The position numbers and the translations under genes were made by a program. The notes below the pieces were generated by a model. The model saw only the letters and a program-made list of their open reading frames with translations, had not been told where the DNA came from and did no database searches. A stretch of 64,000 nt of DNA from Fen-671 sp963794745 (GTDB lineage: Bacteria; Actinomycetota; Acidimicrobiia; Acidimicrobiales; Palsa-688): the NCBI GenBank assembly GCA_963794745.1, contig CAWCEZ010000010.1, forward strand, positions 496,001-560,000, given 5' to 3'. This document shows, one piece after another, positions 1-8,218 of the stretch (its first letter is position 1; each line of letters opens with the position of its first letter).

Positions 1-708
1 ACGGCCCAAGATGCAGTGGCCTCGCCGGCAGCTGGACCGGGGACACCGGCGCCCCCGGCTACCCGACCTGGCGTCGGGGCACTCCCGCCGCCCCCAGCTA
101 CCCGGCCCAGCCCGACCGAGCTCGCTCCGGTGCCGGCTTCGCCCGCTAGCCAGCCGGCACGGGCTCAGCCACCGGCGCCGCCTCAACAAGGGCCTGGCCC
201 GGCGCAGGCCAGGGTCGCGCTCGGGGCGTACCTACGGGCCGGCGCTGCGCCAGAGAGCACACCTGCACCGGGCCCGGGGCCGGCGAGCCAGGCCCACCCC
301 GGCGGGCTGCCGAGCCGGGACGAACTGACCAAGGTTTGGGGCGACGCTATCCTCGACAAGATCTCGCGCCCCGCAAAGGTGTACATGGCTAGTGGCCGTT
401 TCGTCGAGGTCAAGGATGGTGCGGCTGTCTTTGCTCTCCCCGACGCCGGGCTGCTGGCCAGAGCCAACAACTACCTGAGCGAGACCGAGGGCGCCCTCAC
501 CGCCTACTTCGGGCGCCGGGTCCCACTACGCCTGGTGTTAGACAGCGGGGCAACAGCCGCCGAGCCACCCCGAGGGGCTACCCCTACCGACGAAGAGAGC
601 TACGACCTCGACGATGTAGCCGACATCGCCGACGCCCCCAACGTGCCCGTCATCCCTGTCGAGCAACGCATACTCGAGGCGTTCCCAGGCGCCGTACTGG
701 ACGTCTGA
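1..708 (+). CDS. dnaX: DNA polymerase III gamma/tau subunit, C-terminal part
   Basis: The reading frame is open from the first base and ends four bases before recR, so this is the 3' end of a longer gene. The first ~105 residues are a Pro/Ala-rich linker. A compact domain follows, from about residue 106, containing DELTKVWGD and a VKDGAAVFALPD strand. In actinobacterial DnaX proteins such a domain follows the AAA+ clamp-loader region. The extreme C-terminus is acidic. The product would load the sliding clamp and tether polymerase III. The ATPase part lies outside the window, so the call rests on this tail and on the very common dnaX-recR gene order. Confidence 0.82.
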   Translation, partial: TAQDAVASPAAGPGTPAPPATRPGVGALPPPPATRPSPTELAPVPASPASQPARAQPPAPPQQGPGPAQARVALGAYLRAGAAPESTPAPGPGPASQAHPGGLPSRDELTKVWGDAILDKISRPAKVYMASGRFVEVKDGAAVFALPDAGLLARANNYLSETEGALTAYFGRRVPLRLVLDSGATAAEPPRGATPTDEESYDLDDVADIADAPNVPVIPVEQRILEAFPGAVLDV

Positions 709-712
709 AGCA

Positions 713-1318
713 ATGTACGCAGCCCCCGTCCAGGACCTGATCGATGAACTTGGCCGCCTCCCGGGTGTCGGCCCAAAGTCGGCCCAGCGCATCGCCTTTT
801 ACATCCTTAAGTCCCCCGCCGAAGATGCTGCCCGCCTCGCCGCATCGATAAATTCCGCCAAGACGAAAGTGACCTGGTGCCGGCGTTGCTTCAACGTCGC
901 GGAGGGCGCAGAGGGCGTCGAATGCGGGATCTGCACAGACCCCCGGCGCGACTCGTCGGTACTTTGCGTGGTGGAGGAACCCCGCGACCTGGTTGCCGTC
1001 GAAAAAACTGCCGAGTTCCGGGGCCGCTACCACGTGCTCCAGGGAGCCATCAGCCCCATCGACGGGGTCGGCCCTGAGCAACTGCGCGTACGCGAGTTCC
1101 TGGCCCGGATCGACGTCGAGGACGTGCAGGAAGTGATCCTGTGCACGAACCCCAACATCGAGGGTGACGCGACGGCACTGTACCTTGCGAGCCTCCTCAA
1201 GCACCTCCCGGTCAAAGTAACGAGGATCGCGAGCGGGCTCCCGGTCGGCGGCGACCTCGAGTACGCGGACGAGCTGACGTTGGGGAGAGCCCTCGAGGGC
1301 CGGCGCGAGCTCAGCTAG
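713..1318 (+). CDS. recR: recombination mediator RecR
   Basis: RecR acts with RecO (and RecF) to load RecA at gaps in damaged DNA. The 201-residue length is normal for the family. Visible parts are an N-terminal helix-hairpin-helix (GRLPGVGPKSAQR, residues 14-26), a four-cysteine zinc finger (C56, C59, C71, C74), a Toprim domain from about residue 82 (VLCVVEEPRDL), and the C-terminal GLPVGGDLEYADELTLGRAL signature. It starts four bases after the dnaX stop, so the two are co-transcribed. Nothing is unusual. Confidence 0.97.
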   Translation: MYAAPVQDLIDELGRLPGVGPKSAQRIAFYILKSPAEDAARLAASINSAKTKVTWCRRCFNVAEGAEGVECGICTDPRRDSSVLCVVEEPRDLVAVEKTAEFRGRYHVLQGAISPIDGVGPEQLRVREFLARIDVEDVQEVILCTNPNIEGDATALYLASLLKHLPVKVTRIASGLPVGGDLEYADELTLGRALEGRRELS

Positions 1319-1322
1319 GCCC

Positions 1323-2219
1323 ATGAAGGCCCACGTTGTAGACGGTACGTACGAGCTGTTCCGCCACTATCACGGGGCACCTCCCCACGAGAACGCAGCC
1401 GGGGAAGAAGTGGGCGCCACCAGGGCAGTTCTCGGTTCGCTCCTCGGGATGCTCGAGGGCGGCGCGACCCACATAGGCGTCGCCACCGACCACATCATCG
1501 AGTCGTGGCGCAACGACGCGTGGCCGACTTATAAGAGCTCGGCCGGGGTGCCAGCGAACCTGCTCAGCCAGTTCTCGCTGTTCGAAGAGGCGCTGGAGCT
1601 TATGGGCGTCGTCGTGTGGCCCATGACCGACCTGGAAGCCGACGACGCGTTGGCGAGCGCGGCTGCGGTGCTGGACGAGGACCCTCGGGTTTCGCAGGTC
1701 CTCATATGCACGCCTGACAAGGACCTGGGCCAGTGCGTGCGCGGGGACAGGGTCGTCTGCCTGGACCGGCGCAAAGGGGCGATCGTCGATGAGGCCGCCG
1801 TGCGGGAGCGCTTCGGCGTCGGGCCAGAGTCGGTGCCGGATTGGCTAGCTCTCGTGGGAGATAGCGCTGACGGCTTCCCGGGATTGGCCGGTTGGGGCGC
1901 TAAAGCCGCTAGCGCTGTACTGGGCCGTTATGGCTCGATCGAGGCCGTCCCACGAGGCGCGTCGGCCTGGAAGGTGGACCTGTCCGCAACCCGTGCGGCC
2001 ACGCTGGCCACGACGCTCGAAAAGGACTACGAGCTGGCAATGCTCTTCAAGAAACTGGCAACCTGTGTCGTAAAACCGGACATCCTCCCGCCAGGGGGTG
2101 AAGCACTCGACAGCCTGGCCTGGCACGGGCCGGTGGCCGGGTTCGCCCAAATGTGCGACCGCCTGGAAGTGCCCAACCTGGTGCAGCGGGCCAAAGAACT
2201 AGTCGGGCGGAGCTCTTAG
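1323..2219 (+). CDS. 5'-3' exonuclease (PolI N-terminal / flap-nuclease type)
   Basis: A 298-residue stand-alone homologue of the 5'-3' exonuclease domain of DNA polymerase I, expected to trim 5' flaps or RNA primers. Metal-binding acidic clusters are visible: VVDGTYELFR (D7), MTDLEADDALA near residue 105, and CTPDKDLGQ near residue 140. The helix-3-turn-helix segment is LVGDSADGFPGLAGWGAKAA near residues 180-200. It follows recR by four bases, so dnaX-recR-exo look like one unit for DNA replication and repair. Its stop overlaps the convergent aat gene by four bases. Actinobacteria often carry such free-standing nucleases besides PolA. Confidence 0.9.
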   Translation: MKAHVVDGTYELFRHYHGAPPHENAAGEEVGATRAVLGSLLGMLEGGATHIGVATDHIIESWRNDAWPTYKSSAGVPANLLSQFSLFEEALELMGVVVWPMTDLEADDALASAAAVLDEDPRVSQVLICTPDKDLGQCVRGDRVVCLDRRKGAIVDEAAVRERFGVGPESVPDWLALVGDSADGFPGLAGWGAKAASAVLGRYGSIEAVPRGASAWKVDLSATRAATLATTLEKDYELAMLFKKLATCVVKPDILPPGGEALDSLAWHGPVAGFAQMCDRLEVPNLVQRAKELVGRSS

Positions 2220-2899
2220 CCCGTCCCGAGCGACAGCTGAGGAAGGTCGACCACCTCGCTGAGAAGGTCGTGGTATCGCGCCCGGCTGACCGGGACCGCG
2301 CCCAGGCTAGCGAGGTGCGGGGTGAGCCACTGCACGTCGAGAAGCTGGCCACCTCCCGCTCGCATGGCCGCGACCAGGGCGACGAGGGCGACCTTGGAGG
2401 CGTCGCGCTGGCGGTGGAACATCGACTCACCCGCGAATAGGCCGCCGATAGTCACCCCGTAGAGCCCTCCAGCCAGCTCACCGTCGGGCCCCCAGGCCTC
2501 GACGCTCTGAGCCCAGCCGAGCTCGTGTAGCCGGAGGTATGCGTTCCTCATTCGGCGGTTGATCCACCCACCGGGCCGGGTTGGGTCGGCACAACCAGCC
2601 ACCACGTCGTCAAAGGCTGTGCTGAAGCGGATCTCGAAACGTCGCAAAGACTTGCCGAGAGACGTACGCACGACGAGGCCGTCCAGCGGTATCACGCCCC
2701 GCGGGTCAGGCGACCACCACGCCACCTTGTTGGCCACCGGCATCGGGAACAACCCACATCGGTAAGCGGCCAGCAAGGTGCCCGGCTGCAGGTCAGCGCC
2801 GACTCCCACCACTTCGCCAGTACCCGCAATGCCTGCCTGCGCCTCGGCGCTGCAAGGGAACTGCCAGTTCGACGGGGGGGGCTGGACCGGACGCTGCAC
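2216..2899 (-). CDS. aat: leucyl/phenylalanyl-tRNA--protein transferase
   Basis: This enzyme attaches Leu or Phe from aminoacyl-tRNA to proteins with N-terminal Arg or Lys, marking them for ClpAP-type degradation (N-degron pathway). The 227-residue protein has the family hallmarks AAYRCGLFPMP, WWSPDPRGVIP, TRPGGWINRRM, the SVEAW(G)PDGELAGGLYGV core, FAGESMFH and DASKVAL. The start is a GTG. Eight consecutive G:C pairs at about 2873-2880, within the first codons, make the exact N-terminus uncertain. It converges on the exonuclease gene with a four-base overlap. Confidence 0.95.
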   Translation of the reverse strand: MQRPVQPPPSNWQFPCSAEAQAGIAGTGEVVGVGADLQPGTLLAAYRCGLFPMPVANKVAWWSPDPRGVIPLDGLVVRTSLGKSLRRFEIRFSTAFDDVVAGCADPTRPGGWINRRMRNAYLRLHELGWAQSVEAWGPDGELAGGLYGVTIGGLFAGESMFHRQRDASKVALVALVAAMRAGGGQLLDVQWLTPHLASLGAVPVSRARYHDLLSEVVDLPQLSLGTG

Positions 2900-2952
2900 G
2901 ACAGCAGTCTGCCAAGCGCGGCCAAGCGGGCGCCCCCCGGCGGAGCCGAACG

Positions 2953-3595
2953 TTAGGCGGACTTGAGAGCTACCGGCCCCGGCGCAGGAGCCTCCGGTGC
3001 ACTCGCTTTCGCCCGGGGCGCTCCAGACGGTGCAACGCGGACGCTTGCCAGAGTTGGGCCGACGTACTCAGGGAGCATGTCGCGAAGGGCGCGCAGTGCC
3101 CGCGCCGCCGAGCTCTTCACGGTCCCGGGGGCGCAGCCGAGGCGCGTGGCGATCTCGGCCTCGGAGAGGTCTTCGAAGTAACGCAGCAACAGGACTTCGC
3201 GCTCGGCGCGATGGCAGGCGGTCCAGTGCTTGGCGAACCAGCTCCCTGTCGTCGACCGCGTCCGTCGCGGGCTGTTGGACCAGCTCGGGCATGTCCCCAA
3301 CCGAAACCCTTGCGCCCCATTTCCGCCATCCAGAGCGGCAAGTATTGACGACGATCTGGCGGACGTAGGCCTGCTGGCGCCAACGCTCCTGCCCGGCTAC
3401 CCGCTGCCAGGCTCCCATCGCTTTTACCAACGAAGACTGGACGGCGTCTTCGGCGTCCTCTCGACGCCCCGTCACTGCGTAGGCAGCCCGTACTAGAGCT
3501 GGTCTCGCCGACTGAGCGAGCTCTTCAAAACCAATGGCCTCCTGGATCGCAGCCGCCTCAAATGTTCCGGCCTCGCCGGGCCCGGTTGTACGCAC
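2953..3595 (-). CDS. SigE-family ECF RNA polymerase sigma factor, frameshifted
   Basis: Two adjacent frames together encode one SigE-like ECF sigma factor of about 213 residues. Region 2 is in the upstream frame (VRAAYAVTGRREDAEDAVQSS, then WRQQAYVRQIVVNTCRS). Region 4 is in the other frame (REVLLLRYFEDLSEAEIATRLGC, then GTVKSSAARALRALR). The switch falls after LDRLP, near 3208-3213, where removing one base or adding a CG pair restores the usual DRLP..REVLLLRY junction. A low-complexity Ala/Pro tail follows region 4. No anti-sigma gene is adjacent. It is divergent from the carboxylase gene. The break is probably a sequencing indel, though a real pseudogene cannot be excluded. Confidence 0.85.
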
Positions 3596-3726
3596 TTAGT
3601 CTCCTCACCTCAGGTTTTCCCCACCCAGGCCTATCACTACGTTGTCCCGGCAATGGTGCAACGTCCATGGGGAGGGCTTGCCATGCAGTCGCGACTACTA
3701 GCCTTTGTCCCGTGGTCGACCAATCG

Positions 3727-5262
3727 ATGAAGGAGCGCCTGGACGAGCTCGAACGGCGCCGCGACGCAGCGTTGCACGCGGGTAGCCCGGCTGCGGTCGA
3801 ACGTCAGCACTCGCGGGGAAAGATGACCGCCCGGGAACGTACCGACTACCTCCTCGACGCTGGGTCCTTCCAGGAGCTAGACATGCTTGCGAAAAGCCGC
3901 TCCCAGTGGACGCCCGAGGACAAGCGGGCCTACACCGACGGGGTGATAACCGGCTTCGGCACTGTCGACGGCAGAAAAGTATGCGTCTTTTCACAGGATT
4001 TCACCGTAAACGGGGGCACGCTCGGTGAGGTGTCCGGGGAAAAGATCCATAAGATAATTGACCTTGCCACTTCTCTCGGCATACCGCTCATAGGGATCAA
4101 CGACGGAGGCGGCGCTCGCGTCCAAGAAGGTGTCGTCGCGCTTCATTATTACGGTGGGATATTCAGGCGGAACGTCGCCGCTTCAGGCGTGGTGCCTCAG
4201 ATCAGCGTCATCATGGGGAGCTGTGCCGGCGGTGCCGTCTACAGCCCTGCAATAACTGATTTCGTGTTCATGGTCCAGGGGACTTCGCAAATGTTCATCA
4301 CAGGGCCGGACGTGGTGAAGACTGTAACGGGCGAAGATGTCACCCAGGAGGAGCTCGGCGGTGCGCTCACGCACGCCACCAAATCGGGAGTTGCCAGCTT
4401 CGTGGCACCTGACGAGAAGGCGTGCCTCGACCAAGTGCGCGAGCTCCTCGGCTACCTCCCCTCCAACAACCTGGGCCAACCTCCGATGTCCGCGCTCGAC
4501 GATGGAGATGGGGACTTCCTGAGCGAGCTCGGCGACCTGGTACCGGCTTCGTCTCACCAGCCATACGACGTAAAGCAATTGCTCGGGGCGGTCCTCGACG
4601 GCGGGGAGCTGCTCGAGTACCACGCCCTGTGGGCGCTCAACCTTGTCTGCGGTTTTGGCCGCATCGGGGGCCAAGTCGTCGGGGTCGTCGCAAACCAGCC
4701 CCAGGTGCTGGCGGGGGTCCTCGACATCGACGCCTCGGAGAAGGGTGCCCGCTTCGTGCGGACTTGCGACTGCTTCAACATCCCCATAGTGACCTTCGTC
4801 GATGTCCCAGGTTTCATGCCGGGCACCGACCAGGAGCACGGGGGCCTCGCTAGGCGTGCGGCCAAGTTGCTCTATGCCTATTGCGAGGCGAGCGTGCCAA
4901 AAATCCAGCTAATAGTTCGCAAGGCGTACGGGGCCGGGTATGTCATCATGTGCTCCAAATCGCTCGGTGCCGACCTCGCGTACGCCTGGCCCGGTGCCGA
5001 ACTGGCCGTGATGGGCCCTGAAAGCGCTGTAGACCTTTTGTTTGCGCCCGAACTTGCCGGTGCCACTGCCGAACGTCGGGCCGAGCTGGTCCAGCTCTAC
5101 CGGGACAGCAACACGAGCCCGTACCTGGCGGCTGAGCGCGGTTACCTCGACGACGTGATCGACCCGGCCTCAACCCGCCTGGTGCTCCGCCAGGGCCTCG
5201 AGATGCTCTCCGGCAAACGCCAAGAGGTCCCGGCCCGCAAGCATGGCAACATACCCCTGTGA
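3727..5262 (+). CDS. acyl-CoA carboxylase beta (carboxyltransferase) subunit
   Basis: Carboxyltransferase subunit of a biotin-dependent acyl-CoA carboxylase (propionyl-/acetyl-CoA type), transferring CO2 from carboxybiotin to acyl-CoA. The ~511-residue protein contains GKMTARERTDYLLD, the GGARVQEGV acyl-CoA motif, the oxyanion loop MGSCAGGAVYSPA, the second-half loop IVRKAYGAGYVIM, and MGPESAVDLLF. I place the start at ATG 3727 (MKERLDELERRR), which matches the family N-terminus. A GTG at 3712 and ATG at 3667 are in frame upstream, and none has a strong ribosome site. The biotinylated alpha subunit is not in the window. The stop overlaps the next small gene by four bases (GTGA). Confidence 0.95.
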   Translation: MKERLDELERRRDAALHAGSPAAVERQHSRGKMTARERTDYLLDAGSFQELDMLAKSRSQWTPEDKRAYTDGVITGFGTVDGRKVCVFSQDFTVNGGTLGEVSGEKIHKIIDLATSLGIPLIGINDGGGARVQEGVVALHYYGGIFRRNVAASGVVPQISVIMGSCAGGAVYSPAITDFVFMVQGTSQMFITGPDVVKTVTGEDVTQEELGGALTHATKSGVASFVAPDEKACLDQVRELLGYLPSNNLGQPPMSALDDGDGDFLSELGDLVPASSHQPYDVKQLLGAVLDGGELLEYHALWALNLVCGFGRIGGQVVGVVANQPQVLAGVLDIDASEKGARFVRTCDCFNIPIVTFVDVPGFMPGTDQEHGGLARRAAKLLYAYCEASVPKIQLIVRKAYGAGYVIMCSKSLGADLAYAWPGAELAVMGPESAVDLLFAPELAGATAERRAELVQLYRDSNTSPYLAAERGYLDDVIDPASTRLVLRQGLEMLSGKRQEVPARKHGNIPL

Positions 5263-5492
5263 GCGGGCGCCCCGGGCTCCGGCTAGAGGTGAGGCTGACC
5301 GACCTTGCCCGCCCTCCCTCGCCCTCGGAGATGGAGGCCATGGCTCTCGCCATCCAAAGCGCGCTCGGGACAACCGCCCGCCTGGAGGTGGCTAGCCCAC
5401 CCAGCGATTGGCGGTTTTCAGGGCGATGGTGGCGTCAACACCCCGGGAGGTCGCCAGGCTGCGCTGAGTGGTTCGCAAAAGCACTCGAATAG
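5259..5492 (+). CDS. acyl-CoA carboxylase epsilon-like subunit
   Basis: A 77-residue protein whose GTG start overlaps the carboxylase stop codon (GTGA), showing translational coupling. Actinobacterial acyl-CoA carboxylases often have a tiny epsilon subunit encoded directly after the beta subunit, with an N-terminal strand, a helix beginning with a P(T/S)xxE motif, and a Trp/Arg-rich tail. This protein fits: LEVRLTDLARP, then PSPSEMEAMALAIQSALG, then WRFSGRWWRQ. Similarity is weak and is recognised mainly from size, position and pattern. It probably stabilises the alpha-beta complex. Without the context it would be a hypothetical protein. Confidence 0.62.
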   Translation: MSGRPGLRLEVRLTDLARPPSPSEMEAMALAIQSALGTTARLEVASPPSDWRFSGRWWRQHPGRSPGCAEWFAKALE

Positions 5493-5494
5493 GC

Positions 5495-5543
5495 GGAAAA
5501 GCTAGGTTTTCCCCCGCTGTGGATGAACTGTGGAAAAGCTAGG
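5495..5543. repeat. short repeat cluster with DnaA-box-like sites, between convergent genes
   Basis: The 12-mer GGAAAAGCTAGG occurs twice, at 5495-5506 and 5532-5543. The first copy also forms an inverted repeat (GGAAAA at 5495-5500, TTTTCC at 5507-5512) followed by a C run, a possible bidirectional terminator between the epsilon-like gene and purM. Two 9-mers one base away from the DnaA-box core, TGTGGATGA (5518-5526) and TGTGGAAAA (5529-5537), lie between the copies in the same orientation. No protein can be assigned to 5493-5626. Confidence 0.4.
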
Positions 5544-5626
5544 GCCCGCTTGGGGACTATCTGAACGAGCCCTGACATTTACCTGAACGCCAGCGCGATG
5601 AGCGTATGGGCGGCGGCTCCAGGTGT

Positions 5627-6712
5627 TCAGTCGGGCGCCGTTTGCAGTACGCACCGGCCCGAGCCGGGCACCAACTTTCCTACAACCGTCGCACTAAAAC
5701 CGAGGTCGGCGGCTATCGAGACAGCTTCTGGCCCGGCCTCGGGTGGCACCGTGACGACCATGCCCAGGCCCAGGTTGAACGTCCGTTCCATCTCGGCAGT
5801 GCTGAGGCCCGCCGCTGTTTGTACTTGGCCGAAGATCGTGGGCACTGGCCAACTGCCTATTTGGAGCACGGCATCGAGGTCGGGCGGGAGCGCTCGGGGC
5901 ACGTTGCCGGGAAGACCGCCACCGGTTATGTGGGCCACTGCGCGGACCGGGACCTTGCCCAAAAGGGCAAGCACGGCAGGGGTGTAGACGATCGAGGGAC
6001 GCAGGAGCTCGTCGACCAGCGAATGCCTGGCGCCCGGCCAGGCCTCGTCGTCCAAACTGCGCCCGGCGCGCTCGAGCAGGGCGGCCCGGACCAGCGAATA
6101 GCCGTTGCTACGTAAACCATCAGAATGCAGCCCGACGAGGAGGTCGCCGGCTTGGGGCGGGTTGTACCCGCGTGGGCCGAGGAGGTGGTCACGTTCGACG
6201 ATGCCCACCGCAAACCCCGCCAGGTCCATCTCACCGTCGGGTAGCTGGCCGGGGTGCTCAGCTAGTTCGCCACCGAGGATCGCGCAACCGGCCTGGCGGC
6301 AGCCATCTGCGATCCCCCCCATGATGGTCGCCACCGCTGCCGGGTCAAGGTGCCCCCAGAGCTGGTAGTCGAGAAGGAAGAGCGGTTCAGCACCCTGGCA
6401 GACGAGGTCGTCGACGCACATCGCCACCAGGTCCACGCCGATCGTGCCGAGCCTGCGCGCCTGGACAGCGACAGCAAGCTTCGTGCCTACCCCGTCGGTG
6501 GAGGCGACAAGGACAGGCTGGCGGTAACCCGTGGGCATCGCAAAGAGCCCCCCGAAACTGCCGATGCCACCTATTACCTCCGGCCGGGCGGTGCTTTCGA
6601 CGGCAGCCCGCATGAGGCGGACGGCTTCCTCGCCGGCGTCGATGTCCACCCCCGCCGCCGCGTAAGTAAGTGGGCCACCCTGGCCCGTCGGCGCGGCCCC
6701 CTCAGAGGGCAT
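5627..6712 (-). CDS. purM: phosphoribosylformylglycinamidine cyclo-ligase
   Basis: AIR synthetase, fifth step of purine synthesis: FGAM plus ATP gives aminoimidazole ribotide. The 361-residue protein shows TYAAAGVDIDAGEEAV at the N-terminus, the STDGVGTKLAVA phosphate loop, GVDLVAMCVDDLVCQGAEPLFLLDY, GGELAEHPG, LHSDGLRSNGYSLVR and HITGGGLPGNVPR, all typical. It begins 11 bases inside the end of purF, so purF-purM form one right-to-left unit. No regulatory site is evident. The reading frame is intact. Confidence 0.97.
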   Translation of the reverse strand: MPSEGAAPTGQGGPLTYAAAGVDIDAGEEAVRLMRAAVESTARPEVIGGIGSFGGLFAMPTGYRQPVLVASTDGVGTKLAVAVQARRLGTIGVDLVAMCVDDLVCQGAEPLFLLDYQLWGHLDPAAVATIMGGIADGCRQAGCAILGGELAEHPGQLPDGEMDLAGFAVGIVERDHLLGPRGYNPPQAGDLLVGLHSDGLRSNGYSLVRAALLERAGRSLDDEAWPGARHSLVDELLRPSIVYTPAVLALLGKVPVRAVAHITGGGLPGNVPRALPPDLDAVLQIGSWPVPTIFGQVQTAAGLSTAEMERTFNLGLGMVVTVPPEAGPEAVSIAADLGFSATVVGKLVPGSGRCVLQTAPD

Positions 6713-8138
6713 GCGTGGGCAGCTCGAGGACCGTCTTGGAAAGCCTGTCCGGCACGGGCACCGGGTAGTCGCCGGTCAGGCATGCGTCGCAGAACCCGGC
6801 ACCGGGTACACCGGTCGCCTTCTTGAGAGCGTCGAGGCTCAGATAAGCCAGGCTGTCGGCACCCAGGTAGTCGCAGATCTCGCCGACCTCCAGGTCGGCC
6901 GCCACCAGTTCGCTACGCATGCCTGTGTCCAAGCCATAGAAACATGGCCAGCGGTAGGGGGGCGACGAAATGCGCAGGTGGACTTCCTTGGCCCCCACTT
7001 CTCGCAACATCGCGAGCATGCCCTTGGTCGTGGTGCCGCGCACGATCGAGTCGTCGACGACGACCAAGCGCTTGCCGGCGATGGCGTCACGAAGCGGGTT
7101 CAACTTGCGGCGCACGCCCGAGGCGCGCTGGCCGGGGTCCGGGTTGATGAAGGTCCGCCCTATATAGCGGTTCTTTACCAGGCCATGGCCAAAAGGGATG
7201 CCGCTCCTGCGGGCGTACCCCTCGGCGGCGGGCACACCCGAATCGGGCACCCCGACGACCATGTCAGCGCCCACTGGCGCCTGCTCGGCAAGCAGTTCGC
7301 CCATTCGGACACGCGCACCGTGCAGCTCTTGGCCGTAGAGGCGGCTATCGGGACGTGCCAGGTAGACGAACTCGAAGAGGCAGAGCTTGGGTTGGATCCG
7401 CTCAGCAGGCCAGGGATGGAAGCTCTCGCAGCCGTCGGCGCTTATCACGAGCACCTCGCCAGGCTCCACTTCTCTCACAAAGTGGGCACCCGCGATGTCG
7501 AGCGCCGGCGTCTCGGAGGCCAGGATCCACCCGTCGTCGAGTTTCCCGAGGCACAGCGGCCGGAAACCGTTGGGGTCGCGCACTGCGACAAGGTGCGCCC
7601 GGTCGGCGAGCACGAGCGAGAACGCCCCCTGCATCTGGGGCAATACCGCTATCAGCGCGCTCGCCAGCGAAGCGGTCCCGTTGGGGCTGGATGGCGCAGC
7701 GCGGTCCATCTCGCGTGCGATCAGCTCGGCCATCAGGTCCGAGTCGCTTGTGGCCATCCCGGGCAGCATCGCGATGGAGGCTGCCAGCTCCTCCGTATTG
7801 GTGAGGTTGCCGTTGTGGCCGATCGCGAACTCGGTCCCGCCCGCCTGGCGGTACATCGGCTGCGCGTTGTGCCACGACGACGACCCCGTAGTCGAGTAGC
7901 GGGTGTGGCCAATGGCCAGGTGGCCCTCGAGGCTGGCGATCTTGTAATCGTTGAAGACCTGGGTAACGAGGCCCATGTCCTTCATCACCATCATCGTCGA
8001 CCCGTCGCTCACGGCCATCCCGGCCGACTCCTGCCCGCGGTGCTGGAGGGCATAGAGGCCGTCGAAAACCACTGGGGCGACTTTGCGGCCGGGTGCCCAG
8101 ATGCCGAAGACGCCGCACGCTTCCCTCGGACCGGTCAC
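6702..8138 (-). CDS. purF: amidophosphoribosyltransferase
   Basis: First committed enzyme of purine synthesis, making phosphoribosylamine from PRPP and glutamine. The 478-residue protein starts MTGPREA followed by CGVFGIWAP. The cysteine after the short propeptide would be the N-terminal nucleophile of the Ntn glutaminase domain after processing. ALQHRGQESAG and GHTRYSTTG lie in the glutaminase half. The PRPP loop VVVDDSIVRGTTTKGM and an LRISSPPYRWPCFYG segment lie in the transferase half. Two to three Cys near the C-terminus (FCDACLTGDYPV) resemble Fe-S-type PurF enzymes. It is transcribed with purM and divergently from the PHP gene, 80 bases away. Confidence 0.97.
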   Translation of the reverse strand: MTGPREACGVFGIWAPGRKVAPVVFDGLYALQHRGQESAGMAVSDGSTMMVMKDMGLVTQVFNDYKIASLEGHLAIGHTRYSTTGSSSWHNAQPMYRQAGGTEFAIGHNGNLTNTEELAASIAMLPGMATSDSDLMAELIAREMDRAAPSSPNGTASLASALIAVLPQMQGAFSLVLADRAHLVAVRDPNGFRPLCLGKLDDGWILASETPALDIAGAHFVREVEPGEVLVISADGCESFHPWPAERIQPKLCLFEFVYLARPDSRLYGQELHGARVRMGELLAEQAPVGADMVVGVPDSGVPAAEGYARRSGIPFGHGLVKNRYIGRTFINPDPGQRASGVRRKLNPLRDAIAGKRLVVVDDSIVRGTTTKGMLAMLREVGAKEVHLRISSPPYRWPCFYGLDTGMRSELVAADLEVGEICDYLGADSLAYLSLDALKKATGVPGAGFCDACLTGDYPVPVPDRLSKTVLELPTHAL

Positions 8139-8218
8139 TAAGCCATTCTCTCACGCGGCCCACCACCACCGGCGAGATGGCCCGCGGAAGTCGTGGACTT
8201 CCGAGCTACCGTGGCCTG

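Noticed and set aside
5495..5543. Chromosome origin
   Set aside because: Only two imperfect DnaA boxes, no AT-rich unwinding region, and no dnaA/dnaN/gyrB neighbours.
5627..8141. Long opposite-strand open frames across purF, APC permease and SARP genes
   Set aside because: They are antisense shadows typical of high-GC coding DNA, with no family resemblance and no ribosome sites.
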